The notes beneath the pieces were generated by a model. The model saw only the letters and a list, made by a program, of their open reading frames with translations, had not been told where the DNA came from and searched no databases. Source: Candidatus Bipolaricaulota bacterium (GTDB lineage Bacteria; Bipolaricaulota; Bipolaricaulia; Bipolaricaulales; Bipolaricaulaceae). From it: a stretch of DNA of 64,000 bases. Positions 58,616-64,000 of this stretch are shown in pieces. The DNA lies in NCBI GenBank assembly GCA_022838705.1, contig JALHJZ010000002.1, forward strand, positions 186,001 to 250,000, given 5' to 3'. Numbering within the stretch: the first letter of the stretch is position 1; each line of letters starts with the position of its first letter. The position numbers and the translations under genes are program-made.

Positions 58616-59989
58616 CTAGAACGGCACGACCTCCCCCTGCTTGGCTGGGGAGTAGAACGTGGCCGAGCTCTTATGGAACATGAGGCGGAACTTCCCCAAC
58701 GGGCCGTTCCTCTGTTTGGCGATGATGATCTCCGTCTCCGCCACCGGACCCGTCTGATCGGGGTCATCGTAGTAGTCGGGCCGGTAGATGAATACCACCA
58801 GATCAGCGTCCTGCTCGATCGCCCCCGACTCGCGGAGGTCGGAGAGCTGGGGGCGCTTGGACTCCCGTCGCTCCACAGCCCGGTTGAGCTGGGAGCAAGC
58901 GATCACCGGCACCTCGAGCTCGCGGGCAAGCGCCTTCAGGGCCCGCGAGATGTAGGCGATCTGCTGTTCCCGCACATCGCTCTTGATCCCCGCCTCCACG
59001 AGCTGGAGGTAATCCACCACCACCAGGTCCAGCCCATCGTACCTCCTCATCATCTGCCGCGCCTTGGCCTTGATGGAGAGGACCGAGGCCGTGGACGCAT
59101 CGTCCACGAGGATCACCGCATCGTGGAGCCGTCCCGCGGCCTCGGCGATGAGCCCCCACTTCGCGGCGGGGAGGTACCCATCGCGCAGCCGCTGCAGGTC
59201 CACCTGGGCTTCCGCGCAGAGCAGGCGCTCCAGGATCTGCTCCTTCGTCATCTCGAGCGAGAACAGGCCGACCTTTTTCTTCTCCACAATCGCGGCATGG
59301 CGGACGATCCCCAGCGCGAGCGAGGTCTTGCCCGTCCCCGGCCGACCTGCGAGCACGATGAGGTCCGACCGCCGCAGGCCAGATGTGAGGGCGTCGAACT
59401 CCTCGAACCCGGTGGACAGGGCCGCCACCGGCCGCCGGTGGGGGTCCTTGTGGACCTCCATCAGCATCTCCAGGTGGTCGTCCAGGAACTCGCGAAGGGA
59501 GTGGAAGCTGGGAGCGGACCGGCGCTCGGCGATGGCGAACACCGCCTCTTCCGCCCGGTCCATCACCCCCTCCAGCGGGAGGTCCTCCTGCTGGGCGAGC
59601 TCGGACACCTTCCCCCCCGCCTCGATCAGCCAGCGCCGGAGGGCCTTGTCCTCGATGATCCCCGCGTAGTGGTCCACCGCGGTGATCGTCGTGACCCGGC
59701 CCATCATCTCCACAAGGTAGCTCCGACCCCCCACCTTGGCGAGCTGGCCCCTCTCCTCGAGCCGGTTCGCCACCGCTACGGCGTCCGCGTGCTCGCCCTC
59801 CTCGAACAGATCAAGAAGGGTGCGGTAGATGATCTGATGGGCCCGGAAGTAGAAGTGCTCGGGCTTGAGGCGATCGGCCACCGTGGGGATGACCTCGTCG
59901 GGCTCGAGGAGCGCCGCTCCCAGGACGAGCTGCTCCGCCTCCTCGTTGCGCGGGACGTGGAGGATCCCCTCTTCCCCTCGGTCGGCCAC
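58616..59989 (-). CDS. dnaB: Replicative DNA helicase
   Basis: A 457-residue DnaB: N-terminal primase-binding helical domain (1-150, 'NEEAEQLVLGAALLEPD'), then the RecA-like motor with Walker A 'GRPGTGKTS' at 215-223, 'GLFSLEMTKEQ', Walker B 'LDLVVVDYLQL', and DnaB-type 'SQLNRAVE' and 'LRESGAIEQDAD'. TATGAT (60001-59996, minus) ends six bases before the GTG start. gcvH follows after 22 bases and may be cotranscribed. Confidence 0.96.
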   Translation of the reverse strand: MADRGEEGILHVPRNEEAEQLVLGAALLEPDEVIPTVADRLKPEHFYFRAHQIIYRTLLDLFEEGEHADAVAVANRLEERGQLAKVGGRSYLVEMMGRVTTITAVDHYAGIIEDKALRRWLIEAGGKVSELAQQEDLPLEGVMDRAEEAVFAIAERRSAPSFHSLREFLDDHLEMLMEVHKDPHRRPVAALSTGFEEFDALTSGLRRSDLIVLAGRPGTGKTSLALGIVRHAAIVEKKKVGLFSLEMTKEQILERLLCAEAQVDLQRLRDGYLPAAKWGLIAEAAGRLHDAVILVDDASTASVLSIKAKARQMMRRYDGLDLVVVDYLQLVEAGIKSDVREQQIAYISRALKALARELEVPVIACSQLNRAVERRESKRPQLSDLRESGAIEQDADLVVFIYRPDYYDDPDQTGPVAETEIIIAKQRNGPLGKFRLMFHKSSATFYSPAKQGEVVPF

Positions 59990-60039
59990 GGCACGATCAT
60001 ACCCCCCCAGCGCGCGCCCCCGCCAGTCCCCGACGTGCA

Positions 60040-60068
60040 TTGCCCAGCGCGAATTGGGGGGCTATACT
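60040..60068 (+). promoter_or_regulatory. rpsB-tsf-pyrH promoter
   Basis: TTGCCC (60040-60045), 17-base spacer, TATACT (60063-60068), 38 bases of leader and AAAGGAGGAGG before the TTG start of rpsB. This is a conventional leadered promoter. Confidence 0.68.
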
Positions 60069-60112
60069 TGGCCCCATACTCACAGCCCCATGCGGCGAAA
60101 GGAGGAGGTAGT

Positions 60113-60931
60113 TTGGCGCTTCTCTCGATGAAGGATCTTCTGGAGGCCGGGGTCCACTTCGGGCATCGGACCCGGAAGTGGAACCCCAAGATGGCCCGTT
60201 ACATCTATACTGAACGGAAGGGCATTCACATCATTGACCTCGGGCAGACCCTCGACCTGTTCGAGCGCGCCTACGAGTTCGTCCGGAGCCAGTCCGCGCA
60301 GGGCAAGCCCATCCTGTTCGTGGGGACGAAGCGACAGGTCCAACCCACGATCGAGGAGGAGGCCAAGCGGTGCGGGAGCCCGTACACGAACCAGCGCTGG
60401 ATCGGAGGTTGCCTCACCAACTTCGAGGTCATCCGCCGCCGCATCCTGCACATGCTGGAGCTGGAGCGAAACTTCGCGGAAGGGAAGTACGAGCGTCTCC
60501 CGCTCAAGGAACGGATCAAGCTGGAGAAGGAACTCAACTACCTGCGGCGGAACCTCGATGGCCTACGCACCCTGGACCGGCTGCCCGGGGCGGTGTACCT
60601 CATTGACCCCACCGTCGAGGTCCATGCGGTGCGGGAGGCGAACCTCCTCGGCATCCCCATCGTCGCCATCTGCGACACGGATTCCGACCCGGACACGGTG
60701 GACTACCCGATCCCCGGCAACGATGACGCGATCAAGTCCACCCGCCTCATCACCGCCCGCATCGCCGACGCGGTGATCGAGGGGCGGGAGGGGCTGCAGA
60801 CGGCGGAGCCGGCCCCGGCCGAGCCGGGCGAACCGCAGGTGATGCCGGAGCCGGAGCTTTTGAACGTGGAGACGGACACCCACCTCATGGAGATGTGGGA
60901 GGAGCTGGCGGGAGAGGAAGGGAAGGAGTGA
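60113..60931 (+). CDS. rpsB: 30S ribosomal protein S2
   Basis: A 272-residue S2 with 'LLEAGVHFGHRTRKWNPKM', 'FVGTKRQVQ' and 'GTPYTNQRWIGG'-like segment (here SPYTNQRWIGG), and an acidic tail of about 45 residues. TTG 60113 is selected by its AAAGGAGGAGG site; ATG 60128 is the alternative. Start codon of tsf overlaps the stop (TGATG). Confidence 0.95.
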   Translation: MALLSMKDLLEAGVHFGHRTRKWNPKMARYIYTERKGIHIIDLGQTLDLFERAYEFVRSQSAQGKPILFVGTKRQVQPTIEEEAKRCGSPYTNQRWIGGCLTNFEVIRRRILHMLELERNFAEGKYERLPLKERIKLEKELNYLRRNLDGLRTLDRLPGAVYLIDPTVEVHAVREANLLGIPIVAICDTDSDPDTVDYPIPGNDDAIKSTRLITARIADAVIEGREGLQTAEPAPAEPGEPQVMPEPELLNVETDTHLMEMWEELAGEEGKE

Positions 60932-61527
60932 TGGCGGACGTCAACTTGGAACTGGTGAAGCGCCTCCGCGCCGACACCGGGGTCGGGATCGTGGATTGCA
61001 GGGAGGCCCTCGCCAAGGCGGGCGGGGACCTGGAGAAGGCGAAGACGATCCTCCGCATGGAGGGGAAGGAATTTTTGGCGAGCCAATCCCGCGAGGCGAA
61101 GGAGGGTCGGGTCGAGGCCTACGTCCACCACTCGGGGAAGGTGGGCGTTCTCCTCGAGGTGAACACTTCCACCGACTTCGCCGCAAATTCTGAGGCATTC
61201 CGGGAGTTCATCCGCAACCTCGCGATGCAGATTGCGGCTGCCAAGCCGCGCTGGGTGAGCCCGGAGGATGTCCCCCCCGAGGCGGTGGCCGCGGAGCGGG
61301 AAGTGCAGCGCACGAAGGCAGAGAAGGAGGGGAAGCCCCCCCACATCGTGGACAAGATCGTGGAGGGCCGGCTCCAGAAGTTCTACGAGGAGACCTGCCT
61401 CCTGAAGCAGCCCTACGTGCGGGACCCGGCGCTGAAGGTGGAGGACCTCCTCGCCGATCTGGGGGCCAAGCTCGGGGAGCCGGTGGTCATCCGCCGGTTC
61501 GCACGGTTCGAGGTGGGCGTGGGGTGA
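60931..61527 (+). CDS. tsf: Elongation factor Ts (short form)
   Basis: A 198-residue EF-Ts of the short type seen in several phyla (about 200 rather than 280 residues). 'LRADTGVGIVDCREALAKAGGD' (key: TGVGIVDCREAL), 'VEVNTSTDFAAN' variant 'LEVNTSTDFAAN' and 'LKQPYVRD' are conserved. It recharges EF-Tu with GTP. The usual TGAG-M motif reads TGVG-IVD. Confidence 0.94.
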   Translation: MADVNLELVKRLRADTGVGIVDCREALAKAGGDLEKAKTILRMEGKEFLASQSREAKEGRVEAYVHHSGKVGVLLEVNTSTDFAANSEAFREFIRNLAMQIAAAKPRWVSPEDVPPEAVAAEREVQRTKAEKEGKPPHIVDKIVEGRLQKFYEETCLLKQPYVRDPALKVEDLLADLGAKLGEPVVIRRFARFEVGVG

Positions 61528-62222
61528 GCCCTCGCTACCGCCGCGCGCTGGTGAAGCTGTCGGGCGAGCTCCTCGCCGGACCGGACGGCCCCCTCGATGC
61601 AGGGGGCCTTCATTTCTGCGCGAGCGAGATCGAGGCGGCCCGCGGGGCCGGGGTCGAGCTCGGGGTCGTCATCGGGGGAGGAAACATCGCCCGCGGCTCG
61701 GCCCTCCCCCACCTCCCGCCCACGGCAGGCCACGCGATCGGGATGCTGGGGACCCTCATCAACGCGGTCGCCCTCCGTGAGGCCCTGAATGAGGTGGGGG
61801 TCCCGTCCCTCCTCTTGTCGGCCCTCCCCTGCCCTGGGGTGGCGGGGGAGGTGAACCCCTGGCAGGCCCGCGCCGCGCTCGAGGCAGGTCACGTTGTCCT
61901 GTTCGCCGCTGGCACCGGGAACCCGTTCGTGACCACGGACACGGCGGCGGTGATCCGCGCCCTCGCCGTGGGGGCCGAGGTCGTCCTCAAGGGCTCCAAG
62001 GTGGACGGGGTGTACGAAGCTGACCCCAAGGTGGACCCCACCGCGCAGCCCCTCCCCCGGCTCACCCCCCGTGAGTACCTGGCGCGGGGGCTGCGGGTAC
62101 TGGATGGGGCCGCGGTGGCGATCGCTGGCGACCACGGGCTCCCGATCGTCGTCTACCGCGCGGACCGCGAGGGATCCCTCCTTTCCGCCGTCCAGGGGAA
62201 GATCGGGTCCCTCATCGGCTGA
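61524..62222 (+). CDS. pyrH: Uridylate kinase
   Basis: A 232-residue UMP kinase of the amino-acid-kinase fold: 'ALVKLSGELLAG', 'VVIGGGNIARG', 'VLFAAGTGNPFVTTDTAAV' (key: GTGNPFVTTD) and 'KGSKVDGVYEADPK'. GTG 61524 overlaps the tsf stop (GTGA). rpsB-tsf-pyrH is a conserved operon. Confidence 0.95.
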   Translation: MSPRYRRALVKLSGELLAGPDGPLDAGGLHFCASEIEAARGAGVELGVVIGGGNIARGSALPHLPPTAGHAIGMLGTLINAVALREALNEVGVPSLLLSALPCPGVAGEVNPWQARAALEAGHVVLFAAGTGNPFVTTDTAAVIRALAVGAEVVLKGSKVDGVYEADPKVDPTAQPLPRLTPREYLARGLRVLDGAAVAIAGDHGLPIVVYRADREGSLLSAVQGKIGSLIG

Positions 62223-62225
62223 CGC

Positions 62226-62251
62226 CAAGAAAAGCGCCGCCCGCGCGGCGC
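62226..62251 (-). terminator. Intrinsic terminator after tRNA-Glu
   Basis: On the minus strand GCGCCGC/GCGGCGC (7 bp, 4-nt loop, 62234-62251) is followed by TTTTCTT. This is the only clear U-tract terminator in the window. Confidence 0.8.
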
Positions 62252-62259
62252 TCCCTCAC

Positions 62260-62332
62260 TGGTCCCAAGGGGATTTGAACCCCTGTCTCCGGGATGAGAG
62301 CCCGGTATCCTCGACCCCTAGACGATGGGACC
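62260..62332 (-). tRNA. tRNA-Glu (anticodon CTC), no encoded CCA
   Basis: Minus strand: acceptor GGTCCCA/TGGGACC, anticodon stem CCGGG/CCCGG with loop CTCTCAT giving CUC, T-arm AGGGGTTCAAATCCCCT, discriminator A. The next bases are GTG, so CCA must be added by the CCA-adding enzyme, unlike the Gln and Ser tRNAs here. Confidence 0.92.
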
Positions 62333-62352
62333 GCCTCGCGATTATAGGCTCC

Positions 62353-64000
62353 CTATGGGCCCACCTCCACCGTATCCACGGGCAGAACGAACGGGTACGG
62401 CTTCCCCTGGGCGTCGAGGAGCTCAGCGATCGCGAGCTTCACCGCCACCTTTCCCCTCGCCGCGAACGCCGCCACGAGGATCTCCCCCGAGGCGGGGGCG
62501 TTCCCCGGGATGAGGGCGGTCCGGAACGAGGCAACCCCGTCCTGGGGATCGAACGCTGTCACCGCGTATGGTTCAGGGGAGGCGACACGGGTGAACGAGA
62601 GCGGCTGCCCAGCTTCGTAGGTGAAGGCACCCCCGAGGGTCCCGATGACCGCGCTGTCCGCGGTGATGCGGAGCGCGCCCTCCACCTGCTCCAGGCCGAC
62701 CGTGACGGCGGTGAGGCTGATCGTGGTCTTCCCTGGGCTCAAGGTGAACGGGAGCTCGATCCCCGCCCAATCGATGAGCTTCACAGACGCGAGCTCAACC
62801 GCCACCTCCACCGCTGGATCCGCGACGCGGCCCACGACCAGCTGGACCGTGACGAGCTTCCCCGCCCGCGCTTGGGCCCGCGCTGCCTCGACCCGGAACG
62901 TGAGCTCGCCCTTCTCCCGGTCGAGCGATTCCTGGGTGATCCGGTAGGGGGGCTCGGCGATGAGCTCCAGGGACACCTCCTCCAGAGAGAGGGGCTCCCG
63001 CGGGGTGTACCTGAGCACGCCCTGGAACACGCCCACCGTCTCCCCGTCGGTCGTGATCTCGACCGTCGAACCGACGGCGGTGAGCTGGATCTTGGGCTGC
63101 CCGAAGAAGATCGCCTTCGCCGGCACGACCTCCTGCACGCCAGCGAACTTCGTCAGCGCAGCGGAGTTGTACAGCCAGTCGTACGGCAGAGCCTCCTCAA
63201 CCTTCACACGGTGGGCGAGGAGGAGGCTCCCCCCCAGCGGCATCTTCCCGCCCAGGGAGAGCGTCGTGACGAGCGAGAACGAACCGTCATCCGGGAGGAG
63301 GATCGGCTTCCCCGCCGGCGTGAGAAGGGGCAAGGGCTTGATCCCATCCGTGAAGCCGAGGAACCTCCCCCCTGTGTCGTAGAGCTCGAGCGCGGTGATC
63401 TGGGAGGAGACAGTCCCCCGGACCCCGAGTTCAAGCTGATCGAGCCGGATGGGCGTCTGGTTGCGGTCGGCGTCGGTGAGGGTGAGGGTCGAGTAGGCGA
63501 GGGTAGCCGGGACAACGGTGAGCACACGCCCCGCCTCGGGCACGGTCACGGCCAAGGACTCTAGCCCAGCGGCCACCACCGTGTCCGGGAGGGGATCGGA
63601 GAACGCGAACGACCCTGCCTGAGGGCCCTGGGTCCCCTCGCGCACGGTGATCGCCCAGCTCGGGGCGACCCGCACCGGCTCCTTGGGGAGGAACGTCGGC
63701 GGCACGGTCACCCACAGCCGGACCGATCCCCGCGCCTCGTCGAACGCCACGAACGCCGGCTCCGGGAGCTGGACCTCGACCCCCGCCGGGACCTCGATCC
63801 GGGTGACCCCGTTGTTGATGTCCACGGTCCAGATGAGCTCCCGCGGACCATCCACCCGCACCGAGACGACGTACATATGGTGAGCGTTGACGTCGGGGGT
63901 ATCCCACACCTCGGCCTCGGCGACGAGGAAGACGTCGCCCGGGTTGAGGACCCCGCCCTCGGGGCCGGGAAGGCCTTGGGCGCCGAAGCTCCCGTCCACC
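62353..64000 (-). CDS. Repeat-containing beta-rich surface protein, cohesin-like modules, 5' end outside the window
   Basis: At least 549 codons of a large minus-strand gene; the frame is still open at base 64000, so it is treated as partial. It is rich in strand-forming segments, with three or four similar blocks of about 130 residues ('AGKLVTVQLVVG', 'VAVELASVKLIDW', 'LEQVEGALRIT' style), resembling cohesin-type or surface-glycan-binding modules. The upstream part ('WDTPDVNAHHMYVVSVRVDG') may be a DOMON/glucodextranase-like domain. No enzyme motif seen. tRNA-Glu lies 21 bases downstream. Confidence 0.55.
   Translation of the reverse strand, partial: VDGSFGAQGLPGPEGGVLNPGDVFLVAEAEVWDTPDVNAHHMYVVSVRVDGPRELIWTVDINNGVTRIEVPAGVEVQLPEPAFVAFDEARGSVRLWVTVPPTFLPKEPVRVAPSWAITVREGTQGPQAGSFAFSDPLPDTVVAAGLESLAVTVPEAGRVLTVVPATLAYSTLTLTDADRNQTPIRLDQLELGVRGTVSSQITALELYDTGGRFLGFTDGIKPLPLLTPAGKPILLPDDGSFSLVTTLSLGGKMPLGGSLLLAHRVKVEEALPYDWLYNSAALTKFAGVQEVVPAKAIFFGQPKIQLTAVGSTVEITTDGETVGVFQGVLRYTPREPLSLEEVSLELIAEPPYRITQESLDREKGELTFRVEAARAQARAGKLVTVQLVVGRVADPAVEVAVELASVKLIDWAGIELPFTLSPGKTTISLTAVTVGLEQVEGALRITADSAVIGTLGGAFTYEAGQPLSFTRVASPEPYAVTAFDPQDGVASFRTALIPGNAPASGEILVAAFAARGKVAVKLAIAELLDAQGKPYPFVLPVDTVEVGP

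Overview
The window is about 64 kb of GC-rich bacterial chromosome. It holds roughly 63 protein genes, three tRNA genes, no rRNA, no recognisable insertion sequence with a transposase, and no CRISPR array. No gene-free stretch exceeds 300 bases. Genes are packed into operons with many ATGA/GTGA stop-start overlaps. Exported proteins with PKD, WD40, beta-helix and barrel-like features, a TatT-like TRAP accessory protein, and amino-acid catabolism (glutamate dehydrogenase, histidine ammonia-lyase, imidazolonepropionase, glycine cleavage P/H proteins, threonine aldolase) would fit an anaerobic amino-acid fermenter from a deep-branching phylum. Candidatus Bipolaricaulota (Acetothermia/OP1) is my best guess, but this is inference and not proven by any gene here.

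Layout. 1-12.3 kb (mostly minus strand) is a surface-glycan locus: a partial glycosyltransferase, a pyruvyltransferase-like protein, a PP-loop enzyme, an ABC flippase, a UDP-sugar 4-epimerase, a small S23 four-helix-bundle protein, UDP-glucose dehydrogenase, phosphoglucosamine mutase, a Wzz-like chain-length protein, GalE and a sugar-1-phosphate nucleotidylyltransferase. The first 2.7 kb is visibly lower in GC. 12.3-18.7 kb has a TatT-like protein with an unknown partner, then a PadR-controlled Fe-siderophore/cobalamin-type ABC importer with two tandem binding proteins. 18.9-22.6 kb has a cyclodeaminase-like protein, an exported beta-helix/WD40 chimera and a transglutaminase-like lipoprotein. 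22.6-34.6 kb is mostly housekeeping: tRNA-Gln, MEMO-family, YicC, Gmk, AcpS, then on the minus strand hutI-ispE-cmk-plsC-rpsA, and on the plus strand hutH-era-glnS. 34.7-43.2 kb has gdhA, a HAD phosphatase, tRNA-Ser, a TlpA-like protein, pfkA with a flavoprotein, and rsmD-surE-DUF72-thrC. 43.2-53.2 kb has two nitroreductases (one fused to a degenerate peroxiredoxin), barrel and PKD surface proteins, a COG2403-like P-loop protein, a GNAT protein, and an ATP-cone/uridine-kinase-like protein. 52.2-58.6 kb has a trmY-DUF2007-pcm-threonine aldolase operon, a TrkA-type protein and gcvH-gcvPA-gcvPB. 58.6-64 kb has dnaB, rpsB-tsf-pyrH, tRNA-Glu and a partial surface protein.

Most unusual structure. 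Between about 4.5 and 6.9 kb, five purine-rich GGTRGG-type tracts sit in or beside the glycan genes. Two interrupt conserved enzyme cores without breaking frame (the epimerase and UDP-glucose dehydrogenase), two form the ends of the epimerase, and one lies in opposite orientation on the other side of a tiny S23 four-helix-bundle gene. The result looks like a small non-autonomous element with inverted G-rich ends. A second genome-wide trait is a run of promoters whose -10 box ends 6-8 nt before the start codon, which implies leaderless mRNAs. A third is a set of perfect GC-rich hairpins without U-tracts at the ends of genes.
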